Source: Xaviernesmea oryzae
GTDB lineage: Bacteria; Pseudomonadota; Alphaproteobacteria; Rhizobiales; Rhizobiaceae
Assembly (NCBI RefSeq): GCF_900109605.1
Contig: NZ_FOAM01000016.1
Coordinates: 62,001 to 126,000, forward strand
Direction: 5' to 3'
Length of the DNA stretch: 64,000 nucleotides
In this document: piece after piece, positions 1-8,900 of the stretch
Numbering within the stretch: position 1 is the stretch's first letter
Layout: every line of letters begins with the position of its first letter
Translations under genes and position numbers: made by a program
Notes under the pieces: model-generated
What the model saw: only the letters and a program-made list of their open reading frames with translations
Databases searched by the model: none
Told to the model about the DNA's origin: nothing

Positions 1-1588
1 TGATGAGCACCAGGATCAGGATCTTGCCGAGCACGGCGCCGGCATAGGGCTCCAAGAACTTATTGGCGATGCCGAGCGAAAGCGCACCCACCAGCGTGCC
101 CCAGAGATTGCCAACGCCGCCGAAGACCACGACCATGAAACTGTCGATGATGTAGTTCTGGCCGAGATTGGGCGAGACATTGTCGATCTGGCTGAGCGCC
201 ACGCCGGCCATGCCGGCAATGCCGGAGCCGAGCCCGAAGGTCAGCGCATCGACATAAGGCGTGCGGATGCCCATGGAGGAGGCCATGCGCCGGTTCTGGG
301 TCACCGCGCGCATCTGCAGGCCCAGCCGCGAGCGCTTGAGCAGCGTCAGGAGCGCGAAGAACACGGCGAGCGAAAAGACGATGATCCAAAGCCGGTTCCA
401 GGTCACCGCCAGCCCGCCGACATCGACCGTGCCGGACATCCAGGAGGGATTGTCGACCTGACGGTTGGTGGGGCCGAAAATGGTGCGGATCGCCTGCTGT
501 AGGATCAGCGACAGGCCCCAGGTGGCGAGCAGCGTTTCCAGCGGGCGGCCATAGAGGAAGCGGATGATGCCGCGCTCGATGGCAATCCCGATCAGCGCGG
601 TAACCAGGAAGGCGGTGGGCACGGCAATGGCAAGGCCAAAGGTGGCGAAACCGGGCGCATAGGTCGCCACGGCCTGCTGCACCACATAGGTGGTGTAAGC
701 GCCGAGCATCACCATTTCGCCATGCGCCATGTTGATGACGCCCATGACGCCGAAGGTGATGGCCAGCCCGATGGCGGCGAGCAGCAGAACGGAGCCGAGC
801 GACAGGCCATACCAGATGTTCTGCGCCACATCCCAGAGCGCCAGCTGGCGCGCGATGCCGTCGATCTTGCCTTGGATCAGCGGCGCGAGATCGGCGGGCG
901 CGCCTGCGAGTGCGGTCTGGAGAATGGTCAGCGCCTCGCGATTGCCGCGCGCGGCCACGGTATCGATCGCCGCCTTCTTGTCCTCGATCGAGTGGTCCGA
1001 CTTCAGCACCATCACGGCGCGGGCAGACTCAAGCAGGCTTTTGATCGCGCCGTCTTTTTCTTGTGCCAAGGCACCATCCACCAGCGACAGCTGCGCGGGG
1101 TCAGCGCTTTTCAGAATATCCTGCGCGGCGGAAAAACGCTTGTTCCGGTCGGGGCTGAGCAGCGTCAGCTGGCTCATGGCGGTCGTGATCGCACCGCGCA
1201 ACGTGTTGTTCAGCCGGATCTTCTGCAAGCTTCCGGCGGAAACGCCCTCGGACGGTGTCCCGGTCAGGGGATCGGTAACGGCATTGCCGGCGCCGACGCG
1301 ATAAACCGCACCGCCCGCCTTGGGCGCATAAAGCTCGCCATCGGAGAGATAGGTCAGGATCTCCGGCACCTTGGGATCGCCGGTCGCCGCCAGCGTCTTA
1401 ACGGCCTCGGCGCGCTCGGGAAAGCCGCCGGTTCCGAGCGCATTGATCAGCGGGCGCAGCGCCTCCTGCGCGGCGGCCGGAGACAGGCCAAAACTGGCCA
1501 TCATGACGAGGGCGGCCAGAGCGAGACGAAGCGCAGCCCAAGGCCGGAGCAATGCCATCAGACGAAGTTCGGATCTGGCGCGCGTCAT
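1..1588 (-). CDS. urtB: UrtB, urea ABC transporter permease (C-terminal end cut by window edge)
   Basis: This is an inner-membrane permease subunit of the Urt high-affinity urea importer (LIV-I/HAAT type). Translating leftward from the ATG at 1588 gives a signal-peptide-like start, then a periplasmic extension of about 200 residues rich in short helices. The permease domain follows, with VMGVINMAHGEMVMLGAY typical of LivH/UrtB proteins. Such an N-terminal extension is characteristic of UrtB as opposed to plain LivH. About 529 codons are visible and the family is about 535-540 residues, so only a handful of C-terminal residues are missing. It lies downstream of urtA on the same strand, after a 320-bp gap containing a strong hairpin. 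Identification is firm. The start is supported by the hydrophobic leader, but its ribosome-binding site is not strong. Confidence 0.93.
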   Translation of the reverse strand, partial: MTRARSELRLMALLRPWAALRLALAALVMMASFGLSPAAAQEALRPLINALGTGGFPERAEAVKTLAATGDPKVPEILTYLSDGELYAPKAGGAVYRVGAGNAVTDPLTGTPSEGVSAGSLQKIRLNNTLRGAITTAMSQLTLLSPDRNKRFSAAQDILKSADPAQLSLVDGALAQEKDGAIKSLLESARAVMVLKSDHSIEDKKAAIDTVAARGNREALTILQTALAGAPADLAPLIQGKIDGIARQLALWDVAQNIWYGLSLGSVLLLAAIGLAITFGVMGVINMAHGEMVMLGAYTTYVVQQAVATYAPGFATFGLAIAVPTAFLVTALIGIAIERGIIRFLYGRPLETLLATWGLSLILQQAIRTIFGPTNRQVDNPSWMSGTVDVGGLAVTWNRLWIIVFSLAVFFALLTLLKRSRLGLQMRAVTQNRRMASSMGIRTPYVDALTFGLGSGIAGMAGVALSQIDNVSPNLGQNYIIDSFMVVVFGGVGNLWGTLVGALSLGIANKFLEPYAGAVLGKILILVLI

Positions 1589-1857
1589 GGAGCGATCTTT
1601 CCTGCTTTTCCCGGCCTGCCTGCTTTGCGCGGGCCAAAGCCAGTCTGCCTGCTTTTTGAAACAACCGGGCCGGTTTGGGGTGGCCAGGGAAGGCTGAGCG
1701 AGGCCGCAGCGCCGCATCAGGCCCTTGCGCATGGCAAAGCCATCACCCGTCTCGAAGAAGCATCAACCGTGCCAAGTCGATCTCAGCCCGCCATCCCGCC
1801 AGGAGAAAGCGGCCGGATGGCGGAACCGAGCGCCGCGACCGCTGGCAGCCGCAGCGC

Positions 1858-1887
1858 TGGCGGGGGAAGCGGACGGCGCCCCCGCCA
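1858..1887 (-). terminator. Strong hairpin in the urtA-urtB gap (partial terminator or mRNA-stabilising stem)
   Basis: A perfect 9-bp inverted repeat, TGGCGGGGG and CCCCCGCCA, encloses a 12-nt loop just after the urtA stop. There is no T-run, so it is not a classical intrinsic terminator. In many ABC operons such a stem after the binding-protein gene holds its mRNA at higher level than that of the permease genes; that role is inferred here. The rest of the 320-bp gap (1589-1908) shows no gene I can support. Confidence 0.5.
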
Positions 1888-1908
1888 TGGCATGTCACAG
1901 GATCGGGA

Positions 1909-3198
1909 TCAGCTGCCCTTGCCGCCGCACTTGCCGGTCTTGACGTTGAAGTTGCCGCAGGACATCGGCTTGCGCCAGTCGGAGATCAGGTCCTTGGAGT
2001 CGGGCAGATAATCCGACCATTCGTCACCGACGACGGCAGGCGTCTGCTGGACGATTTCGAACTGGCCGTCCTCCTGGATTTCCCCGATCAGCACCGGCTT
2101 GGTGATGTGGTGGTTCGGCATGACGGTGGCATAGCCGCCGGACAGGTTCGGCACGGTGGTGCCGATGATGCTGTCGAGCACGGCGTCGGTATCGGTGGTG
2201 CCGGCGGCCTCGACGGCCTTCACCCAGGCATTGAAGCCGATATAGGCGGCTTCCATCGGGTCGTTGGTCACGCGCTTGTCGTTCTTGGTAAAGGCGTGCC
2301 AGGTCTTGATGAACTCGGCATTGGCGGGCGCATCGACGGACTGGAAGTAGTTCCAGGCGGCGAGATGGCCGACCAGCGGCTTGGTGTCGAGACCGGCAAG
2401 TTCTTCCTCACCGACCGAGAAGGCGACGACAGGGATATCCGTGGCCTTGACGCCCTGATTGCCCAATTCCTTGTAGAAGGGCACGTTGGCGTCGCCGTTG
2501 ATGGTCGAGACCACGGCGGTCTTCTTGCCGGCCGAGCCGAAGTCCTTGATCTTGGCCACTTCGGTCTGCCAGTCGGAGAAGCCGAACGGGGTGTAGTTGA
2601 TTAGGATGTCTTCCTTCGGAATGCCCTTGGCGATCAGATAGGCTTCCAGGATCTTGTTGGTCGTGCGCGGATAGACGTAATCCGTACCCTCGAGCACGAA
2701 GCGCTTCACGCCTTCGGTGTTCATGAGGTAATCGACGGCTGGAATGGCCTGCTGGTTCGGCGCGGCACCGGTGTAGAAGATGTTGCGCGAGGATTCCTCG
2801 CCTTCATACTGCACGGGGTAGAACAGGATCGAGTTCAGCTCCTCGAAAACCGGGAGCACGGATTTGCGGGAGGACGAGGTCCAGCAGCCGAAGACGGCGG
2901 CGACCTTGTCAACCGAGATCAGCTCACGCGCCTTTTCGGCAAAGAGCGGCCAGTCGGAGGCCGGGTCGACCACGACGGCTTCGAGCTTTTTGCCCAGCAG
3001 GCCGCCCTTCTTGTTCTGCTCGTCGATGAGCATCAGCATGGCGTCCTTCAGCGTCGTTTCCGAGATCGCCATGGTGCCGGAGAGCGAATGGAGAACACCG
3101 ACCTTGATCGTATCGTCAGCGGCGAAGGCGCCGTGGAAAGCGGTGGTCGCCAGCATGCCGGCGATCAGGGCGCTCGTAAGCAAGCTCCTGCGATTCAT
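1909..3198 (-). CDS. urtA: UrtA, urea ABC transporter substrate-binding protein
   Basis: This is the periplasmic receptor of the Urt urea importer. The 429-residue protein begins with a Sec signal peptide ending near AFA-ADD. It continues with IKVGVLHSLSGTMAISE and FGCWTSSSRKSVLPVFEE, which are strongly typical of UrtA/AmiC-like receptors. Length matches the family. The ATG at 3198 follows a good ribosome-binding site (GAGGGG). It is first of the visible urt genes, with urtB downstream. A perfect palindrome lies 98-113 bp upstream of the start. Urea specificity is inferred from the UrtA-type sequence and the long-form UrtB partner; a short-chain amide ligand is the main alternative. Confidence 0.95.
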   Translation of the reverse strand: MNRRSLLTSALIAGMLATTAFHGAFAADDTIKVGVLHSLSGTMAISETTLKDAMLMLIDEQNKKGGLLGKKLEAVVVDPASDWPLFAEKARELISVDKVAAVFGCWTSSSRKSVLPVFEELNSILFYPVQYEGEESSRNIFYTGAAPNQQAIPAVDYLMNTEGVKRFVLEGTDYVYPRTTNKILEAYLIAKGIPKEDILINYTPFGFSDWQTEVAKIKDFGSAGKKTAVVSTINGDANVPFYKELGNQGVKATDIPVVAFSVGEEELAGLDTKPLVGHLAAWNYFQSVDAPANAEFIKTWHAFTKNDKRVTNDPMEAAYIGFNAWVKAVEAAGTTDTDAVLDSIIGTTVPNLSGGYATVMPNHHITKPVLIGEIQEDGQFEIVQQTPAVVGDEWSDYLPDSKDLISDWRKPMSCGNFNVKTGKCGGKGS

Positions 3199-3295
3199 TG
3201 TGTTTTCCCCTCTTGTTGCGTGAGCCAGCCGGTAAACGAAGTCTTAAACCTCGGCTGTCTGTGGCGACTATCGGGCGGAATTGTGCAGCGCGACA

Positions 3296-3311
3296 TACGT
3301 CATTTGACGTA
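3296..3311. promoter_or_regulatory. Perfect 16-bp palindrome upstream of urtA (putative operator)
   Basis: The sequence TACGTCATTTGACGTA has 7-bp arms and a 2-bp spacer, and is centred about 105 bp upstream of the urtA ATG. TAC...GTA ends are compatible with a dimeric NarL/LuxR-type site. A LuxR-type response regulator is encoded 6 kb away (9331-10251). The regulator assignment is inference; the palindrome itself is directly visible. Confidence 0.5.
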
Positions 3312-3373
3312 AGCCCGGGGGGAAAGCCTGCGCAGATGGGGGATCGATGGCGGGCCATCGCGCAGGCGAAACG

Positions 3374-3404
3374 AAAAAAGGGCCGACGCGAAGGCCGACC
3401 CTTT
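3374..3404 (-). terminator. Probable intrinsic terminator of the MFS gene
   Basis: On the minus strand, an imperfect GC-rich stem with AAAGGG/CCCTTT outer arms is followed by a run of six T residues. It sits 27 bp after the MFS stop codon and ahead of the urtA promoter region, so it would separate the two transcripts. Confidence 0.6.
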
Positions 3405-3430
3405 CCCCTTTTGCGTGCTGGCGGGCGCGC

Positions 3431-4768
3431 CTAAGCCTTGTGCGGCTGCAGGGCTTCGCCGTTCGGCGTCTTTCGATCGAGCGAGAAGGCGATCACCGCC
3501 GAAAGCGCCATGAACCCGCCGACGACGAACATCGGCGCCTGATAAAGCCCTGTCGCGTCCTTGAGCAAGCCGGTGATGTAGGGCGCAGCGAAGCCGGCAA
3601 TATTGCCGATGGTATTGATAAGCGCGATGCCCGCAGCCGCAGCCGGACCGACGAGAAAGCGCGAGGGAATCGCCCAGAAATTCGGCAGGGCGGCGAAGAT
3701 CGCGCAGGCGGTGATGGTGATCATCAGGATCGTGGTCTCGGGCGAGCCCATCAGCAAGGCAGCGGGAATGCTCAAAGCGCCGATCATGGCCGGCAGGCCG
3801 ATATGCCAGCCCTGGACACCGCGCTTGGCGACGAACCGGCTCCAGACATAAATGGCGACCGCCGCCGGCAAATAGGGGATGGCCGTGATCAGGCCCTTGT
3901 CGAAGACGTCGAACTTGGTGCCGAACTTGCCTTCGAAGCCCGCGATGATGGTGGGCAGGAAAAAGGCGATGGCATAGAGCCCGTAGATCAGCCCGAAGTA
4001 GAGTGTGGACAGCAGCCAGACCCGCTTATCGGACAAGGCCAGGCCATTGATGCGGCCATGGGCGACAATCTTGGCCTTGTCTTCGCGCGCCAGCTCGTCG
4101 GTCAGCCAGCTGCGCTCCTGAGGGGTGAGCCACTTGGCATCGGCCGGCTTGTCAGACAGGTAGAACCAGCTGATAATGCCGACGACGATGGCCGGCAGCG
4201 CAACGCCGAAGAACATGATGCGCCAGCCTTCCAGGCCGAACAGGCCATGGGCCTGGATCAGAGAGGCGGCGAGAGGCGCGCCGAGCACGGTGGTCAATGG
4301 CTGGGCGAGATAGAACAGCGCCAGGACCGTGTTACGGTGGCGCAGCGGCACCCAGGAACTCAGAAACAGGATGGCGCCGGGGAAGAACCCGGCCTCGGCC
4401 ACGCCGAGAAGAAAACGCAGCACATAAAGCTGCGGCACGCTGCTGACCCAGGTGAACAGCAGCGCCACAATGCCCCAGCTCACCATGATCCGGGCCAGCC
4501 AGCGGCGCGCGCCGTATTTGTGCAGCGCCAGATTGCTCGGCACTTCCAGAACGATATAGCCGAAGAAGAAAATGCCCGCGGCAAAACCGAATTGGGCTGC
4601 CGTCATCGCCAGATCGTTCGTCATCCCGTTCGGCCCGGCAAAGGAAATTGCCGTTCGATCGAGGAAGTTGATGAAGAACATCAGGCCGATGAACGGCACG
4701 AGCCGCCTCGTCACCTTGCGAACCGCCGAGCGCTCGATTGCGCCCGTATCCAAACTTTGCACTGCCAT
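3431..4768 (-). CDS. MFS transporter, anion:cation symporter-like
   Basis: A 445-residue inner-membrane protein with about 12 hydrophobic segments and a central cytoplasmic loop around residues 200-230. LMFFINFLDRTAISFAGP near the N-terminus and GVAEAGFFPGAILFLSSW match the anion:cation symporter family, which moves organic acids such as tartrate, galactonate, glucarate or phthalate. The substrate cannot be read from sequence. The ATG at 4768 follows an excellent ribosome-binding site (GGAGGAGAGG). It is divergent from the LysR gene at 4953, which is the obvious candidate regulator. Confidence 0.85.
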   Translation of the reverse strand: MAVQSLDTGAIERSAVRKVTRRLVPFIGLMFFINFLDRTAISFAGPNGMTNDLAMTAAQFGFAAGIFFFGYIVLEVPSNLALHKYGARRWLARIMVSWGIVALLFTWVSSVPQLYVLRFLLGVAEAGFFPGAILFLSSWVPLRHRNTVLALFYLAQPLTTVLGAPLAASLIQAHGLFGLEGWRIMFFGVALPAIVVGIISWFYLSDKPADAKWLTPQERSWLTDELAREDKAKIVAHGRINGLALSDKRVWLLSTLYFGLIYGLYAIAFFLPTIIAGFEGKFGTKFDVFDKGLITAIPYLPAAVAIYVWSRFVAKRGVQGWHIGLPAMIGALSIPAALLMGSPETTILMITITACAIFAALPNFWAIPSRFLVGPAAAAGIALINTIGNIAGFAAPYITGLLKDATGLYQAPMFVVGGFMALSAVIAFSLDRKTPNGEALQPHKA

Positions 4769-4921
4769 GGCCTCTCCTCCCGTCTGATGCCGCTAGCCCT
4801 CCCTCCGGGCTAAGGCGGGTCCGCCATCCGGTCGACAGGCTCCTCCAGCCCGACCGTGCAACCCCTTCCCCGGTTTATGAAGCTTGGTGAGGTCTCCGCA
4901 ATCGATTAAAACGAATCTGCT

Positions 4922-4938
4922 TGTGAGGAAAACTCACA
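4922..4938. promoter_or_regulatory. Perfect dyad in the MFS-LysR divergent region (LysR operator candidate)
   Basis: TGTGAG-GAAAA-CTCACA is a perfect inverted repeat with 6-bp arms, ending 14 bp before the LysR start codon. This is where LysR proteins commonly autoregulate and control a divergent target. A second dyad, TAGCCC-N7-GGGCTA, lies at 4794-4812, close to the MFS start. Confidence 0.5.
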
Positions 4939-4952
4939 GAGAAGGAAGCCAG

Positions 4953-5840
4953 ATGTCCAGCATGCCATCGCTCAATGCTTTACGGGCCTTCGAAGCCGCA
5001 GCCCGGCACCGCTCCGTGACCCTGGCGTCCAGTGAGCTTTTCGTTACGCACGGCGCTGTGAGCCGACAGGTCAAAGCGCTTGAAGAGGCGCTTGGTGTAA
5101 CCCTTCTGGCCAAGACTGCGCGAGGCATGGAGCCGACACCGGAGGGCCAGCGGCTGGCGGAAGGGCTGGCCAGCGCCTTCAAGCTGATCCAGGAAAGTGT
5201 CGCGCGGGTCAGACCGGAACCGTTGACCCTCTCCTGCTCCTCCTCGATCATGATGGGTTGGATCATCCCACGCATCGGGCAGTTCCACGAGCTGCATCCG
5301 CAAATCGAGCTGCAGTTCAATCTCAATTTCAGCCGCATCGACTTCGTGCGCGACAAGATCGGCATGGCGATCCGGTCCAGCATCATCGAACCGCCGCAGG
5401 ACGCGGTGATCCGCGAATTGGGGGTGGAGGCGATCGGGCCTGTCTGCGCGCCCGATTATCTTGAACAGGCCGGCATCCGCCAGCAAACGGACCTGCCGGC
5501 CGCCACGCTTCTGGCAAGCCGCACCCGCCCGGAGGCCTGGCGGGACTGGCAGGGCGTGGCCGGGCTTGGCGGTGAGGCACTGGCGGCCAAAACCAGCTTC
5601 GACCATTTTTATCTGCTGATCCAGGCGGCAGCCTGTGGCCTGGGCATGGCGGTGGTGCCGCGCATGCTGGTGATGGAACAGCTTTCCGCCGGACGGCTGG
5701 TGGCACCCTTCGGCTTCAAGCCCGGGCCACGGCGCATTGTGCTGTGGGTTGCGCGCCATCTTGCCGGACGGCCTGACGCGGTCGCGTTGGAACGATGGCT
5801 GATAGCGGAAATGCGCGCGACCTCAGACGCGCTTTCCTGA
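4953..5840 (+). CDS. LysR-family transcriptional regulator (GcvA-like)
   Basis: A 295-residue DNA-binding regulator. A winged helix-turn-helix (about residues 3-62: LNALRAFEAAARHRSVTLAS, then HGAVSRQVKALEE) precedes a LysR substrate-binding domain. The N-terminal pattern is that of the GcvA/AmpR subgroup. I chose the ATG at 4953 because GAAGGA lies 7 bp upstream and the protein then begins right at the HTH; an in-frame upstream start at 4884 would add 23 residues with no such site. It is divergent from the MFS transporter, with dyads between them. The inducer is unknown. Confidence 0.9.
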   Translation: MSSMPSLNALRAFEAAARHRSVTLASSELFVTHGAVSRQVKALEEALGVTLLAKTARGMEPTPEGQRLAEGLASAFKLIQESVARVRPEPLTLSCSSSIMMGWIIPRIGQFHELHPQIELQFNLNFSRIDFVRDKIGMAIRSSIIEPPQDAVIRELGVEAIGPVCAPDYLEQAGIRQQTDLPAATLLASRTRPEAWRDWQGVAGLGGEALAAKTSFDHFYLLIQAAACGLGMAVVPRMLVMEQLSAGRLVAPFGFKPGPRRIVLWVARHLAGRPDAVALERWLIAEMRATSDALS

Positions 5841-5921
5841 TCCTGGCCGCTTGCCAAGGCGCCGATTCTCATGAACATGCCCAGGAGATGGTCAGGCCCC
5901 GAGGAAGGATAATTTTTAGGC

Positions 5922-8900
5922 ATGTCCGCACGCCAGCGCATCATCCCCATTCGGCGCGACTATAATCGTTGGGTCGCCGACCAGACGCTGGAAGATTATG
6001 CTCTGCGTTTCACTGCCAAGAGCGCCCGGCGCTTCTCCTCCAGCCGCATTTCGCAGACGGCGATCGGGGCGATTTCCTTCCTGGCGCTGGAAGCCATCGG
6101 CGGCACGATCACGCTCTCCTATGGCACGACCAACGCCGCTCTCGCCATCCTCGTCGCAGCGCTCGCCATGCTCATCATTGGCCTGCCGATCAGCCGCTAC
6201 GCCATTCGCCACGGAGTGGACATCGACCTACTGACCCGGGGGGCAGGCTTCGGCTACATCGGCTCCACGGTCACCTCGCTGATCTATGCCAGCTTCACCT
6301 TCATGCTCTTCGCCATCGAGGCCTCGATCATGACCGGCGCGCTGGAACTGACCTTCGGCATTCCGCCCTGGCTCGGCTATATCATCAGTGCTGTCGTGGT
6401 CATTCCGCTCGTCATCTATGGCGTTCGGCTGATCTCGCGCTTCCAGCTTCTGACCCAGCCTTTCTGGATCACGCTCAACATCCTGCCGTTCGTTTTCATC
6501 GCCTTCGCCGATTGGGAAAAGGTCGATCTCTGGCGCGCCTTTGCCGGCATCGGTCATTCCAATGCTCAGGTAGGCGGCGCCGCGCCTTTCAATCTGCTGG
6601 AGTTCGGCGCGGCCTCGGCGGTGATCCTGGCCTTGATGCCGCAGATCGGCGAGCAGGTGGATTTCCTGCGCTTCCTGCCGCCCGAAGGCGGTCGCAAATG
6701 GCGCCATCGGCTCGCCGTCTTCCTCGCGGGGCCCGGCTGGGTGGTGGTCGGCGTGCCAAAGCTCCTCGCCGGTTCCTTCCTGGCGGTGCTCACTCTTTCC
6801 GCAGGCGTGCCCGCCGGCCAGGCCGCCGATCCCGCCCATATGTATGTCACCGCCTTCGGCTATATGATCCCCAACGAAACGGCTGCTCTGCTTCTGATGT
6901 CGGCCTTCGTCGTGGTCTCGCAGCTAAAGATCAATGTGATGAACGCCTATGCCGGGTCGCTGGCCTGGTCGAATTTCTTCTCACGGCTGACCCACAGCCA
7001 TCCCGGCCGCGTGGTCTGGCTGGTCTTCAACGTCTCCATCGCGCTGCTTTTGATGGAACTGGGCATCTACCGGCTCCTGGAGGCGACGCTCGGCATCTTC
7101 TCCATCATCGCCATGGCCTGGCTCTGCACCATCTCGGCCGATCTCTTCATCAACAAGCCGCTGGGGCTTGCGCCTGAAGGCATCGAGTTCAAGCGCGCCC
7201 ATCTCTACGATATCAATCCGGTCGGCACCGGAAGCATGCTGCTGTCGGCCGGCATTGCGCTCTCGGCACATTTCGGCCTCTTCGGTCCGGTCGCGGCCTC
7301 TCTCTCGACCTATGTGACACTGGCCGCCTTCCTGATCTCGCCCGCGCTCGCCTGGGCAACCGGGGGGCGCTATTATCTGGCCCGCAAGCCGCGCGCCAGC
7401 TGGAAAGCCAGGCAGGCGATCACATGCTCGATCTGCGAACATCCGTTCGAGCCCGAGGACATGGCCTGGTGCCCGGCCTATGCCGCCCCGATCTGTTCGC
7501 TCTGCTGCTCGCTCGACAGCCGCTGCCACGACATCTGCAAGCCGCATGCGCGGATCAATGCGCAGACCGCCGTCCTTGCCCGCCGGCTGCTGCCGGCGCG
7601 GCTGGTGGAAAGCCTGTCGAGCCGGCTCGGGCGCTATGCGATTGCGGTGGTGCTGTCCGTCAGCGGGCTCGGCGCGATCCTCATGCTGATCGCCCATCAG
7701 ATCGGCGCGGTCTCGCCCGAGGCAGCGGCGATGATCGATCGCACCGTCGGCGTCGTCTTCTTCGTCTTCGCCGTCATCGCCGGCATTGTCTGCTGGTTCT
7801 ATGTCTTGGCGCATGACAGCCGCGTGGTGGCGGAAGAGGAATCCTCTCGCCAGACGACGCTGCTCTTGAAAGAGATAGCCGCACACAAAAAGACCGACGC
7901 CGCCCTGCAAAAGGCCAAGGAGACGGCCGAGGCCGCCAACCGGGCGAAGAGCCGCTATGTCGTCGGCTTGTCGCATGAACTACGCACGCCGCTCAATGCC
8001 GTGCTTGGCTATGCGCAGATCCTGGAGCGCGACGCGACAATACCGAAGGAACGGCAATCGGCCATCAAGGTCATCCGCCGCTCGGCCGAGCATCTCTCCG
8101 GCCTGATCGACGGGCTTCTCGATATTTCCAAGATCGAGGCCGGGCGGCTGCAGGTCTATTCCAACGAGATCCATCTTGGCGATTTTCTCGACCAGATCGT
8201 CGACATGGTTCGCCCGCAGGCGGAAGCCAAGGGACTGGCCTTTCTCCATCGCCGCGCCGCAAGCCTGCCGGCCTATGTGCGCACCGACGAGAAAAGGCTG
8301 CGTCAGATCCTCGTCAACCTCCTGACCAATGCCATCAAATTCACCGAAACTGGCGAGGTTCGTTTTGAAATCGGCTATCGCAGCCAGGTGGCGAGCTTTA
8401 CCGTGGCCGATACCGGGCGCGGCATTGCTGTGGACGAACTGCCACGGATCTTCGAGCCCTTCCAGCGGGGCAAGGCCGAGCACGTGCGGCGCCAGCCGGG
8501 CCTCGGCCTCGGCCTCACCATCACGCGGCTTCTGACCCAGACGCTGGGCGGCGAGATCGCGGTGGAGAGCTCCCGCGATATCGGCTCGACATTCCGCGTC
8601 CGCTTGATGCTGTCGGCCGTCGACAGGCCGGCCATCGCCAGCCGCCCCGCCCAACGGACCGTAACGGGCTATAAGGGCGCACGGCGCACCGTCGTGGTCG
8701 TGGACGACAATGAAGACCATCTCGACCTCATGCGCGAGCTGTTGACCCCGCTCGACTTCGTCGTTCTTACTGCGAATGGCGGGCCGGACTGCCTGGCCCT
8801 GATCGAAGGCATCAAGCCGGATCTGTTCTTCGTCGATATCTCCATGCCCGACATGGATGGCTGGCAGCTTGTAACGCGCCTGCGCGCGGCCGGACAGCTC

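Noticed and set aside
722-2011. Long plus-strand open frame opposite urtB and urtA
   Set aside because: The translation is arginine/glutamine/histidine-rich with no family pattern, while the minus strand encodes textbook UrtB and UrtA. It is a GC-rich antisense shadow.
3347-4813. 488-codon plus-strand open frame
   Set aside because: It lies opposite the MFS transporter; its composition is polar and low-complexity, and no start signal is seen.
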